A stretch of 64,000 bases of DNA from Bin55 sp965220235 (lineage in GTDB: Bacteria > Pseudomonadota > Gammaproteobacteria > Pseudomonadales > Azotimanducaceae): positions 2,356,001-2,420,000 of the forward strand of contig OZ244815.1 of assembly GCA_965220235.1 (NCBI GenBank). The letters run 5' to 3'. Position 1 is the first letter of the stretch. Each line of letters starts with the position of its first letter. Shown in pieces: positions 16,968-25,586 of the stretch. Made by a program: the position numbers and the translations under genes. The notes beneath the pieces were generated by a model. The model had not been told where the DNA came from, made no database searches, and saw only the letters and a program-made list of their open reading frames with translations.

Positions 16968-18453
16968 TCGAATCAAGATCAAATCAATTGCGCCATCGTT
17001 TGCGCAAACTGAATCCAAAGCACCACCACAAAAGAAACGGTCGTTTCCGTGGTCGATCGTGCTTGTGGTGCTTATCGTCGCTGGTGCTTTCGTCGCGTTC
17101 CGATTCGTTCCGACCCAAATTACTTACGATCCTCAAGAAGTCGAAACGGCCCCCGTCGCAACGACCCTTCCAAGCTCGTCGAACGAGTCCGAGGTTGATG
17201 AGGTCATGCCGTATCGCGACATCGAGCTGCAACGTGCGCAAGACAGCGCCAAAGCTATTCTTGCAGATTTTGCCGCGCTTCAAGACCAAGTAGAAGCAGA
17301 ACAGCTCGGTCTCAGCAAGCATCGGCGTACATACGATGAGATCATTGATGCAGCAAATCAAGCCGACGCGTCATTCGCGCGACGCGAGTACGAACAAGCT
17401 ATCACTCAGTACACTGATGCAACAGATCAACTTCGCGAATACGTGTACACACAGGAAACCGCATTCGAAGAAGCATTTGAAACCGGCTACTCCGCGCTAG
17501 TCAGTCGTAACCTCAATCAAGCACAAGATGCCCTACTACGCGCACAGGAAATCAAACCCGACGATCAGTCACTAGCGCGGGTTCTCGTTCGTTTAGAAAA
17601 ACTACCCGAAGTAAATTCACTCATTCGTGAAGCCCGGCGAGCTAAAGGCCGCGGCGAATATGAGCAAGCTGAAATGCTGCTCCTGCAGGCACGCGACGTC
17701 GACCCGGAAACTGAGAACATTGACGAACAGTTAAGCGAAATTCGACAGATTCAAAACGACGCGGACTACAACCATGTCCTGACTCAAGCGTATGCGGCAC
17801 TTCGAGAAAACGAGCTTCTCGCCGCGAAGAGCGGTTTTGAAACCGCCCTAAGAATGAGACCAGGAGAGACCGGGGCGACCACAGGCTTAAATGAGGTGGT
17901 TAATCGGCTTGGTAATAGCACGATCGCTGAATTGAAAACTGTGGCAGAACGATATGAACGAGATGGCGACCTTCGCTCCGCGATGCAGGCTTACGCCGAA
18001 GTTCTTGAGATCGACCAGAATCTCCAGTTCGCCATTGATGGTTTTACCCGAACTCAGACTACGATCCGAATCTACTCCTCTATCGAGCGCATCTTGGCGG
18101 ATCCTGATATGTTGTCGTCAAACAAGGAGTTTGAAACAGCACAGCTCACATTGAAGGATGCCCGGGAACACGAAGCCCTTGAACCGTCCTATCAAGCTAA
18201 GGTCAATAAACTCGCTAAACTAATTGAAATCGCAAGTAGGCCATTGCCGATCGTTCTCGTCTCCGATAACGAGATGGAAGTACGCCTAGCGACCATCGGC
18301 GACCTAGGACCATTCGACCGAAAGGAACTCAAGCTAAGGCCCGGACGCTACTTACTAACTGGTAGTGGAAACGGTTGCCGCGACGTACGCAAGACGATAG
18401 TCGTCGCTGAAGGTATGGATCCGATCGCAATTGTGTGCAACGAGCCCATCTAA
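16960..18453 (+). CDS. Single-pass membrane protein with periplasmic TPR array
   Basis: 497 residues, GTG start overlapping the previous gene by 8. A cytoplasmic basic N-tail (KAPPQKKRSFPW) is followed by one transmembrane helix (about 31-49). A coiled coil then leads into at least five TPR-like hairpins (ASFARREYEQAITQYTDA, ALVSRNLNQAQDALLRAQEI, GEYEQAEMLLLQARDVDPE, LRENELLAAKSGFETALRM, DGDLRSAMQAYAEVLEID). The last 80 residues form a beta-rich PEGA-like domain (LRPGRYLLTGSGNGCRDVRK). Probably a periplasmic scaffold. The next gene starts at the base after its stop. Confidence 0.82.
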   Translation: MTDRIKIKSIAPSFAQTESKAPPQKKRSFPWSIVLVVLIVAGAFVAFRFVPTQITYDPQEVETAPVATTLPSSSNESEVDEVMPYRDIELQRAQDSAKAILADFAALQDQVEAEQLGLSKHRRTYDEIIDAANQADASFARREYEQAITQYTDATDQLREYVYTQETAFEEAFETGYSALVSRNLNQAQDALLRAQEIKPDDQSLARVLVRLEKLPEVNSLIREARRAKGRGEYEQAEMLLLQARDVDPETENIDEQLSEIRQIQNDADYNHVLTQAYAALRENELLAAKSGFETALRMRPGETGATTGLNEVVNRLGNSTIAELKTVAERYERDGDLRSAMQAYAEVLEIDQNLQFAIDGFTRTQTTIRIYSSIERILADPDMLSSNKEFETAQLTLKDAREHEALEPSYQAKVNKLAKLIEIASRPLPIVLVSDNEMEVRLATIGDLGPFDRKELKLRPGRYLLTGSGNGCRDVRKTIVVAEGMDPIAIVCNEPI

Positions 18454-20502
18454 GTGGCGATCGATAGCGCCACGGACGGCATCAAGCCTACTAGGTTTAA
18501 ACCAACTGAACAAACCTCAAGGCTGAAGTTCAAACTGCCGCCTTGGTGGCAGTGGGTCTTACTTGCGTTAGGTCTTATCGTCGTCGTGATCGCGTGGTTC
18601 TTGTTAACTGCAACAGCCGTGCGAATTTCGACCAATACCGAATCTCCGAGTATCGAACTCAGCGGTGGTATCGTGATTCCGTCAGGTCCGTCCTATCTGA
18701 TTAGACCAGGAGATATTCAAGTACGGGTAACTGCGAAGGGGTACGAACCCTTACGAACGACCATTTCAGTCAGCGCCCAAGCCGATCAACTTGTTGAACT
18801 AGAACTCACACCGCTACCAGGCGTCATCACTATCACTGGAAATCCGGAAGGCGCACGTATCGACCGAGGCGACCGGAATCTCGGAGTCGCACCGCTGACC
18901 ATCAATCTCCCGGCAGGTGATATTCGACTTTCCGTCCAAGCAGACCGATATCAGTCTGCTGAAATAGATGGCGAGATCGTGGGTCGCGAAGTAGCACAAA
19001 CGCTCTCGTATGACTTACGACCTAACTGGGCGGATGTGACGATACCCACGACGCCTTCCGGCGCGATTGTTTCGATCGACGATGTAGAAACTGATTTCGT
19101 GACCCCTGGTCCATTCCCCGTAATGGCTGGCGAGCGTCAGGTATCGATCAAGTCACCGGGTTACGAACGCTGGACTGATATCCTCTACGTTGAAGCAGAG
19201 GAGAAACGCGAACTCCCGCCAGTCAAACTGGTTCTCATTGGCGGCACACTCTCACTTGAAAGCGTGCCGACATCGGCAAGTGTGACCATCAACGGTGAAT
19301 TTATCGGTACGACGCCGCTTGAAATCGACCTTCGCCCCAATCGAAACCATCGTGTGGAAATGTCCCTATTTGGTTATCACACCGCGGTTCGAACGGTACG
19401 GCTCGAAACAGCGCAAGCACGTCGATTAAATGTGCAGCTTGAAGAAGTGACCGGGAAACTCGCAGTCACCACCGAACCGCAGGGCGCCGAGGTTTGGGTG
19501 GACGGTGAACTCCAGGGAACTAGCGATACCGTTCTCACGCTGCACGCTATTGACCACGAGATCGAACTACGTAAAGACGGATACGCAGGCTATTCAACTC
19601 AAATCACGGTTCAAACAGAATTTCAACAAGAGTTGAAAGTCAGACTACTAACGAATGAAGAAGCTCGCCTTGCAGCGCTCGAGCAAGCTCGTGAAACGAG
19701 CGAAGGACATGAGATGCTCCTGCTAAAACCCACCGCGATACGAATGGGCGCTTCACGACGGCAACCGGGAAGACGGGCTAACGAAGTGTTCCGAACCGTT
19801 GAGCTCGATCGAATGTTCTACATCAGTAAAAACGAAGTCACCAACGCTCAGTTTCGTCGCTTCGCATCCGGTCATGATTCAGGTGAGTTCGAAAACACGA
19901 CGCTAAACAAGGACGAACAGCCAGTCGCGAGCGTCAGTTGGCACGAAGCGGCTCAATACTGCAACTGGTTATCGACCAAGGAAGACTTCGAACCTTTCTA
20001 CGTGTTGCGACCAGGCGATCCACCTAAATACAACCCCAATTCTCTCGGGTATCGCTTGCCAACAGAAGCAGAGTGGAGCTGGACCGCACGTACGACGTCG
20101 TCGACTGATGAATTGCTACTTTTCCCTTGGGGCGACACTCTCCCGCCACCTAACTATCACGGTAACTACGCCGATCAAGCCGCTCAGCACATGATTGGTC
20201 GCATCATTTTTAACTACAACGACAATCACACGGTGTCCTCCCCGATTGGCACCTTCGATGCGAATTACCATGGTCTAAATGACATGGGAGGAAACGTCGC
20301 GGAATGGATCCATAATTTTTATGTCGTACCGTCTGTCGATCAGACTGTAGAAAATCTCGGACCGGAGACCGGCGAATACCATGTAATCCGTGGTGCCAGC
20401 TGGATGCACGGCACCATCACCGACTTACGCTTGTCGTTCCGTGACTACGGAACTGACGGTCGTCGAGATGTCGGTTTCAGAATAGCCAGATTTGCCGAGT
20501 AG
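18454..20502 (+). CDS. Membrane-anchored PEGA-repeat protein with SUMF1/FGE-like domain
   Basis: 682 residues, GTG start abutting the previous stop. Short cytoplasmic tail, one transmembrane helix (about 33-51), then four or five PEGA-type beta modules to about residue 405 (GVITITGNPEGARI, ADVTIPTTPSGAIV, GTLSLESVPTSASV, GKLAVTTEPQGAEV). A formylglycine-generating-enzyme-like (SUMF1) domain follows: ISKNEVTNAQF, PVASVSWHEAAQYCNWLS, YRLPTEAEWSW, GLNDMGGNVAEW, VIRGASW, RRDVGFRIA. No active-site cysteine pair of true FGE is evident, so it is probably structural, as in GldK of the gliding/T9SS motor. The role is inferred from fold and context. Confidence 0.9.
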   Translation: MAIDSATDGIKPTRFKPTEQTSRLKFKLPPWWQWVLLALGLIVVVIAWFLLTATAVRISTNTESPSIELSGGIVIPSGPSYLIRPGDIQVRVTAKGYEPLRTTISVSAQADQLVELELTPLPGVITITGNPEGARIDRGDRNLGVAPLTINLPAGDIRLSVQADRYQSAEIDGEIVGREVAQTLSYDLRPNWADVTIPTTPSGAIVSIDDVETDFVTPGPFPVMAGERQVSIKSPGYERWTDILYVEAEEKRELPPVKLVLIGGTLSLESVPTSASVTINGEFIGTTPLEIDLRPNRNHRVEMSLFGYHTAVRTVRLETAQARRLNVQLEEVTGKLAVTTEPQGAEVWVDGELQGTSDTVLTLHAIDHEIELRKDGYAGYSTQITVQTEFQQELKVRLLTNEEARLAALEQARETSEGHEMLLLKPTAIRMGASRRQPGRRANEVFRTVELDRMFYISKNEVTNAQFRRFASGHDSGEFENTTLNKDEQPVASVSWHEAAQYCNWLSTKEDFEPFYVLRPGDPPKYNPNSLGYRLPTEAEWSWTARTTSSTDELLLFPWGDTLPPPNYHGNYADQAAQHMIGRIIFNYNDNHTVSSPIGTFDANYHGLNDMGGNVAEWIHNFYVVPSVDQTVENLGPETGEYHVIRGASWMHGTITDLRLSFRDYGTDGRRDVGFRIARFAE

Positions 20503-20504
20503 CA

Positions 20505-20750
20505 ATGAATAAACAAATCATCGGTCTCATTAGTAGTGTACTTCTGTGCGCCGCTTTAACCATTAGTACGCAAGAGTCCGAGTCCTCAACGGAGGACGCG
20601 ACGGATTCGCAGACCGAGAGCGCTGCTCAAAATCAAGAGACTGAACGAAAAACACCATCCGAAGAGAAAGAAGAGACATCTGACGATGTATTCGACCCGT
20701 CGGAAGATATCTCCGAAGACTACGCCGTACCCTACCCGACAGATATATGA
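20505..20750 (+). CDS. Small acidic exported protein
   Basis: 81 residues. A signal peptide (MNKQIIGLISSVLLCAALTI) is followed by a Glu/Asp/Ser/Thr-rich low-complexity chain and a short hydrophobic-aromatic end (SEDYAVPYPTDI). No Cys at the cleavage point, so probably soluble periplasmic or membrane-tethered. It lies 2 bases after the PEGA/SUMF1 gene and overlaps the ExbB-like gene by ATGA, so it belongs to the same translational run. No family recognised; it could be a small accessory subunit. Confidence 0.72.
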   Translation: MNKQIIGLISSVLLCAALTISTQESESSTEDATDSQTESAAQNQETERKTPSEEKEETSDDVFDPSEDISEDYAVPYPTDI

Positions 20751-21544
20751 AAAAACGATTCACTGAGTCTTTCGTCGCGCACTTACTTGCGCTTGCAATC
20801 GCATGGGCTTTGGTACACACCGTCTACGTAAGTTTCGTCCGTCCGAACGCCACCGCAATCCTCGAGGAGCGTAAGGAACGACTTGCACGTGACGAAGCCT
20901 TTGTCGCCGAACGATCAATCTTCGTTACGTTACGTGACTATGAACAAGAGACGTGTCTGATTTTGATGTTGTGGGCGTTCTCGATCATGGGTTTCAAGGT
21001 CTGGAACAACGCACAAGAACGGCGCATGATCAAGCGAGAAGTGCTGTCCATTAGTGAAGGTACGAGCGTCTTCCCCGAGGATTCGCGCACTTACATGCGA
21101 CCACTTCAGGCGTTAGACGACGAAGACCGTGAGCGACTCTTGCCGCGTACATTGCTCATCGCGCTACGTCGATTCGAGTCTACAAAGGATGTGCAAAACG
21201 TCGCGGAATCGGTAAAGGCAGCGTGCGATAGCGAAAACGATAAACTCGATAGCGAACTATCCGTCATCCGTTACATTGCATGGGCGATCCCGTCCATTGG
21301 CTTCATCGGGACCGTCAGAGGTATCGGCGAAGCGCTCAGTCAAGCGTATCTTGCCGTGCAAGGAGATATCGCCGGTGTCACCGAGAGTCTGGGTATCGCG
21401 TTTAACTCGACGTTTGTCGCATTAGTCATCAGCATCGTTGTGATGTTATGTGTCCACCAATTACAACGCGTACAAGAGCAACTCGTCATTGATTCACAGA
21501 CGTGGTGTGATGAGCATTTGATCCGCCACATGCAGGTTCGTTGA
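20747..21544 (+). CDS. MotA/TolQ/ExbB-family proton channel protein
   Basis: 265 residues. Predicted membrane helices at about 9-30, 68-86, 174-194 and 212-237 with a large cytoplasmic loop between the second and third. The signature lies in the last two helices: WAIPSIGFIGTVRGIGEAL and GVTESLGIAFNSTFVALVIS, with the Thr/Ser-lined faces that form the ion pathway in ExbB, TolQ and MotA. In known systems five copies surround two ExbD/TolR/MotB helices. Partners with a matching helix are encoded 1.3 and 2.4 kb downstream. Starts by ATGA overlap with the small acidic gene. Confidence 0.9.
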   Translation: MKKRFTESFVAHLLALAIAWALVHTVYVSFVRPNATAILEERKERLARDEAFVAERSIFVTLRDYEQETCLILMLWAFSIMGFKVWNNAQERRMIKREVLSISEGTSVFPEDSRTYMRPLQALDDEDRERLLPRTLLIALRRFESTKDVQNVAESVKAACDSENDKLDSELSVIRYIAWAIPSIGFIGTVRGIGEALSQAYLAVQGDIAGVTESLGIAFNSTFVALVISIVVMLCVHQLQRVQEQLVIDSQTWCDEHLIRHMQVR

Positions 21545-21545
21545 G

Positions 21546-22853
21546 ATGTGGTCGTTTGAAGTCAACGACGTTACGTTGCGCCTTCGAAACGACGGCGAGA
21601 CATGCTATGAGCAAGCAGGCATCGCCTATCTGACCGACCGTGCGACAACACTAGGCAACGATGCGTTAGAGCAGTTGTTCGTTCATCCGGTTCAATGCCA
21701 GACGACGTATTGGCAGCGTATGAATGAGGACGCGATCGAACCTCGTACTCGCACCATTGGAAAGAACTCGGACTTGGTGTACAACCAAATCGTCGAAGCC
21801 TTCTCGAACAGTAACGTTAATGCAAACGATCCGGGTTGGGTCATCGTACCAAGCGATTTCGATAACGATCAACTGGGATTGCTATTCGGCATTCTGGAAT
21901 ACAAGCATCTACGTCCGCGTGGCTTCATTGATGCGGCATTGGTCGCAGGCTCAAAGGCGACAGTTTCAGACACCGCGTTTTACATCGACCTGCAACTGCA
22001 TCGTACGGTCGTTACGCAGCTATATCAACACGACAATCAAATTGAGGTCGTCACGGTGAAATCGCTGCCATCCGCCGGCTACCTTCAGTTCGTCCAGCGT
22101 TGGATTGATTCAGTTGCCCAGCGCTCATTGGACGAAACCCGTTTTGATCCTCGCGTCGCAGGAACGACTGAGCAACAGGTATTTGATCGACTCCGTGAGC
22201 GCGTCGATGGTGGCAGCGAGCTGGTCATTAGTGTTGAACACCGCGGCGAAACACGCACAACGAGCTTGTTGCAAGACGAACTAGCAGCTAGCGGGATCGA
22301 TATTTACGACCGCATCTTGTCCGAGTGCAATCCTGGAACCCACCTTCTTCTCGGCGACCATGCCATTCGCATGCCGGGTTTTCTTGAATACATCGCCGGC
22401 TCAGGAAGAACAGCGGAAGGTTGCCCTACTGAAGGCATCGTGCACGCGGTCGCACGAATCGATGAAGATCTTCCGGCAGAAGCCGACGTCGAACTCCACA
22501 AATCAATTCACCGAGACACAAGCGCAACGGCTTCGTCTTTCAGCTCTCGAGCGCACGTCGAGAAACCGGACAGGAGCAATGATTCAAAGGTGCCGACGCA
22601 CGCACTCTTAGGCGACGCCGCATATCCAATCGGGGCGCAGCGCAATATCTTGATCGACGATATCGAAATCTGCTCGTTGTACCGCGCCGACGGTGCGGTA
22701 ATGCTCCGTCCTCAAGTCGACGGCGAAACCTACGTCAACGACAGAACCGTTGATGGCAGTACGATCGTCTCAAGTGGCGACCGAGTAAGGGTCGAACCGA
22801 AATCAAACGACGCAAAGGAGATCGTTTTAATCCGCGTCGTCGACAATGGCTAG
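21546..22853 (+). CDS. Cytoplasmic actin-fold-like protein with C-terminal FHA-like domain
   Basis: 435 residues with no signal peptide or membrane helix, so cytoplasmic. Residues 1-310 follow the layout of an actin/Hsp70-type (ASKHA) fold: a beta N-terminus, WVIVPSDFDNDQLGLLFGIL, then FYIDLQLHRTVVTQL at the place of a second phosphate loop, and THLLLGDHAIRMPGF late. The last 80 residues (HALLGDAAYPIG, VDGETYVNDRTVDGSTIVSSGDRVRVE) have the beta-sandwich rhythm of FHA domains. Both fold calls are from pattern only. One base after the ExbB-like gene and overlapping the first VWA gene by 8 bases. Confidence 0.7.
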   Translation: MWSFEVNDVTLRLRNDGETCYEQAGIAYLTDRATTLGNDALEQLFVHPVQCQTTYWQRMNEDAIEPRTRTIGKNSDLVYNQIVEAFSNSNVNANDPGWVIVPSDFDNDQLGLLFGILEYKHLRPRGFIDAALVAGSKATVSDTAFYIDLQLHRTVVTQLYQHDNQIEVVTVKSLPSAGYLQFVQRWIDSVAQRSLDETRFDPRVAGTTEQQVFDRLRERVDGGSELVISVEHRGETRTTSLLQDELAASGIDIYDRILSECNPGTHLLLGDHAIRMPGFLEYIAGSGRTAEGCPTEGIVHAVARIDEDLPAEADVELHKSIHRDTSATASSFSSRAHVEKPDRSNDSKVPTHALLGDAAYPIGAQRNILIDDIEICSLYRADGAVMLRPQVDGETYVNDRTVDGSTIVSSGDRVRVEPKSNDAKEIVLIRVVDNG

Positions 22854-23931
22854 ACGACGTAGGGAGAGCAGCGTATTTACGCTGTCATTCATCGACGTGA
22901 TGGCCGGCGGCTTTGGTGCCGTCGTGATCATGTATCTCATCATCAATCACGCGACCGAGACTTCTGAGGAAGTCGATAACCGCAATTTACGCGCAGAATC
23001 TCGGCTCCTGGACTACCAACTCGATACCAATCGCGAGAGTCTTTCCTATTTACGTGATCTTGTCGGAAACTTGAGCATCCGTATTGCGGATGTCAATCGA
23101 ACGATCGATGAGAAGGTAGAGGAACTTGAAGTAAAAGAAGAGCAAGTTGAGGAGATCGAAAAAACCTCCCTCGATCAGTCTGATACGCTAGAAGAGCTCA
23201 TTAAGGAACTTGAGGAAATCGAGGAGGAAGTTGAGGCACTCGCACGATCGGAACGCGCTGAAGAAGGTCAAACAACCGTCGAAATCCGAGGCGAAGGGGA
23301 CCGACAGTACCTTACCGGCTTATATATGGGAGGTGAGCATATCCTGATCGCTCTGGATATTTCCTCAAGCATGTTGGACGATACCATCGTTAACGTTCTG
23401 AGGCGTCGCAACATGAGCTTTGAGCGCCAACGCAACGCGCCAAAATGGCAGCGAGCTATCCGCACGGTCGAGTGGCTCACTGCCAACATTCCGCTTCAAA
23501 GTCGTTTTCAAGTAGCGATGTACAACAACGAGTCATCTTTCGTCGTTAATGAAGGGAATTGGATCGACGCCTCGGATGGTGAAACTGTTCGATCAATATT
23601 CGTCGAGCTAGAGACGGTGATCCCCCGCGAAGGCACGAACCTACAGGGACTGTTTGAACTAGCAAGTACGCTACACCCATTGCCGGACAATCTGTTTTTG
23701 ATCGCCGACAGCCTCCCTACGATGGATTCCCCCACTACGAATCGTACGACCATTGCTGGCCGACAACGACTCAATCTCTTTTATCAAGCCGTTCGTGTCC
23801 TGCCCGCAGGCATTCCCGTGAATGTCCTCATGTTCCCGCTCGAAGGCGATCCATTTGCGCCAGTCTCGTATTGGAACCTCGCCCATATCACGGGCGGTAC
23901 CATGATCTCTCCTTCGTCTGATTGGCCATGA
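22846..23931 (+). CDS. ExbD-like helix plus coiled coil plus von Willebrand A domain protein (VWA1)
   Basis: 361 residues. A basic cytoplasmic tail (MARRRRES) precedes one transmembrane helix (about 11-33) that starts with SFIDVMAGGFGA; D17 matches the protonatable Asp of ExbD/TolR (FIDVM in ExbD). An acidic coiled coil (about 40-135) then leads to a periplasmic VWA domain with the metal-ion-dependent adhesion site DISSS (171-175), a Thr in EGTNLQG and an Asp in LIADSLPT. It thus looks like a stator-plug subunit whose usual peptidoglycan-binding domain is replaced by a ligand-binding VWA domain. Overlaps both neighbours. Confidence 0.88.
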   Translation: MARRRRESSVFTLSFIDVMAGGFGAVVIMYLIINHATETSEEVDNRNLRAESRLLDYQLDTNRESLSYLRDLVGNLSIRIADVNRTIDEKVEELEVKEEQVEEIEKTSLDQSDTLEELIKELEEIEEEVEALARSERAEEGQTTVEIRGEGDRQYLTGLYMGGEHILIALDISSSMLDDTIVNVLRRRNMSFERQRNAPKWQRAIRTVEWLTANIPLQSRFQVAMYNNESSFVVNEGNWIDASDGETVRSIFVELETVIPREGTNLQGLFELASTLHPLPDNLFLIADSLPTMDSPTTNRTTIAGRQRLNLFYQAVRVLPAGIPVNVLMFPLEGDPFAPVSYWNLAHITGGTMISPSSDWP

Positions 23932-24920
23932 AGATTCGTCGCGGCGTCTCAGAAATGAACTTGGCGTTCCTGGATGTCATCTGCTGTGGATTCGGCGCAA
24001 TCATCTTGCTATTGATGATTACGAAGATCAGTCTTCCATTGGTGCTTGAGGAATCCATCGACGACTTCGCAGCTCAAGTCGCACTGAAGCAGCAATCAAT
24101 AAAAGAGATATTCGGTGAAATTGAGGTACTAGAGCGCGCGAAAGAGGAATCTGAACTCAATTTGGATGATGCACTACAGCGTCTCACCCGACTCCAAGAA
24201 GAGCTGCAAGAGCTCACGAGTCGCTTCGAGGCTCTACAGCTCGCTACGCGTGACAAACAGTCGCACTTAACCGACCTCGTCCGCGCGAAACAATCTCTCA
24301 CAGACGAGATGGAACGCTTACTCGGCAAGGACTATCGAAGACAGACTGCCGCCATCGGAGGTATGACTGTCGACAGCGAGTACATCATCTTCATCATCGA
24401 TACCTCTGGAAGCATGCAGCAAGGTGCATGGGGAACCGTTGTGCGTAAAGTCACTGAGGTACTCAACATCTATCCGAACGTGAAAGGCATCCAAATCATG
24501 AACGACATGGGTGATTACATGTTCCCGCGCTATCAGAGGCAGTGGATTCAAGATTCTGCTGCCCGTCGGACGGCCATTCTTAATCGATTACGCAGTTGGG
24601 ACATTTATTCGAACTCAAGCCCCGTTGAAGGAATCGAGGAAGCGATCAGTGCTTTCTACGATCCGGACAAGAAAATCAGCCTCTATGTTTTTGGTGACGA
24701 CTTTCAAGGGCGTTCCGTTGAACAGGTCGTCGACCGCATCGATCTCGTAAATGCGGCGGACGAAGAAGGTAACCGTCGCGTTCGGATTCACGCAGTTGGC
24801 TTCCCGGTCTACTTCGATGCTGGCCGAACCTCGGGCAGCGTTTTGCAGTATGCTCTATTAATGCGAGAATTGACAACACGCAATGGCGGCACATTTGTTG
24901 CGCTTCCTTCGTTAAACTAG
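23928..24920 (+). CDS. ExbD-like helix plus coiled coil plus von Willebrand A domain protein (VWA2)
   Basis: 330 residues from the ATG at 23928, which overlaps the VWA1 stop as ATGA; a TTG six bases upstream is less likely. Same architecture as VWA1: MNLAFLDVICCGFGAIILLL places D16 at the start of the single membrane helix, then a coiled coil (about 40-135) and a VWA domain with DTSGS (158-162) and SSPVEGIEEAIS. Sequence identity to VWA1 is low beyond the helix, so the two look like an old paralogous pair that could form a heterodimer inside an ExbB-like pentamer. Confidence 0.88.
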   Translation: MKIRRGVSEMNLAFLDVICCGFGAIILLLMITKISLPLVLEESIDDFAAQVALKQQSIKEIFGEIEVLERAKEESELNLDDALQRLTRLQEELQELTSRFEALQLATRDKQSHLTDLVRAKQSLTDEMERLLGKDYRRQTAAIGGMTVDSEYIIFIIDTSGSMQQGAWGTVVRKVTEVLNIYPNVKGIQIMNDMGDYMFPRYQRQWIQDSAARRTAILNRLRSWDIYSNSSPVEGIEEAISAFYDPDKKISLYVFGDDFQGRSVEQVVDRIDLVNAADEEGNRRVRIHAVGFPVYFDAGRTSGSVLQYALLMRELTTRNGGTFVALPSLN

Positions 24921-24944
24921 CCACATGGTTTACTCGAAAACTGC

Positions 24945-25586
24945 TTGATGTATCCGACTAGATTGATTGCAATGTGCGCGCTGACATCCGTCGCGATCGC
25001 CTTGTTGGCCGGTTGTGGAACGTCTGCTAAATTTCGATTGGATTTTAGCGTGCCAAAACCAGTTATCTCGCCGCTACCGATTCGAATAGCCACCTACTTT
25101 CCACCTCAAATTCGCACTCATATCTATGAAGAAAAGATCGAAAATCACGGCGATTTTCGTATCGATATGACCGGTGCACACGAGGTTCTCTTTTCGACGG
25201 TATTTGACTCACTGTTCGAACAGTATGTAGAGGTAGAGAATTTCGAGGAAGTGCCGACTGAAATGCATGGCATTATTTCTCCATCAGTTCAGGAAGTTCA
25301 GATAACGCTTCCACAACAAACCCGCAGCGATTACTATGAAGTGTGGATCCGCTATCAGCTGCAGCTCTGGGATCGTTCGGGACAATTGATCCATTCTTGG
25401 CCGTTAGCGGCTTACGGAAAAGCGAACAAGAACAATTACCCGACACTTAGCAGAGCGTCCGCAGCCGCGCTTCACGATGCGACCGAATTTGCGCTTCGCG
25501 ACGCTGCAGCCAGTATGTCCTTTTACTTTGCCAGAGAACCCCAAGTTCAATCATGGATTGACTCTTTAACAGGTACGACGTCATGA
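24945..25586 (+). CDS. Lipoprotein of unknown function
   Basis: 213 residues with signal peptide and lipobox LLAGC. The mature part is an alpha/beta domain (PLPIRIATYFPPQIRTHIYEEKI, YYEVWIRYQLQLWDRSGQLIHS, and a helical end AAALHDATEFALRDAAASMSF). This pattern resembles small outer-membrane lipoproteins that assist transport complexes, but no family is certain. It starts 24 bases after VWA2 and is overlapped by the next lipoprotein gene (ATGA), so it is probably in the same operon. Confidence 0.8.
   Translation: MMYPTRLIAMCALTSVAIALLAGCGTSAKFRLDFSVPKPVISPLPIRIATYFPPQIRTHIYEEKIENHGDFRIDMTGAHEVLFSTVFDSLFEQYVEVENFEEVPTEMHGIISPSVQEVQITLPQQTRSDYYEVWIRYQLQLWDRSGQLIHSWPLAAYGKANKNNYPTLSRASAAALHDATEFALRDAAASMSFYFAREPQVQSWIDSLTGTTS

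Noticed and set aside
20747..24920. Zorya anti-phage system
   Set aside because: There is an ExbB/ZorA-like channel, but the partners have VWA domains in place of a ZorB OmpA-type domain, the channel lacks a long cytoplasmic tail, and no ZorC, ZorD or ZorE-like gene is present.
18454..24920. Type 9 secretion/gliding motor (GldKLMN)
   Set aside because: Only the analogy of a SUMF1-like domain plus a motor holds; GldL, GldM and GldN sequence features are absent and the host type differs.
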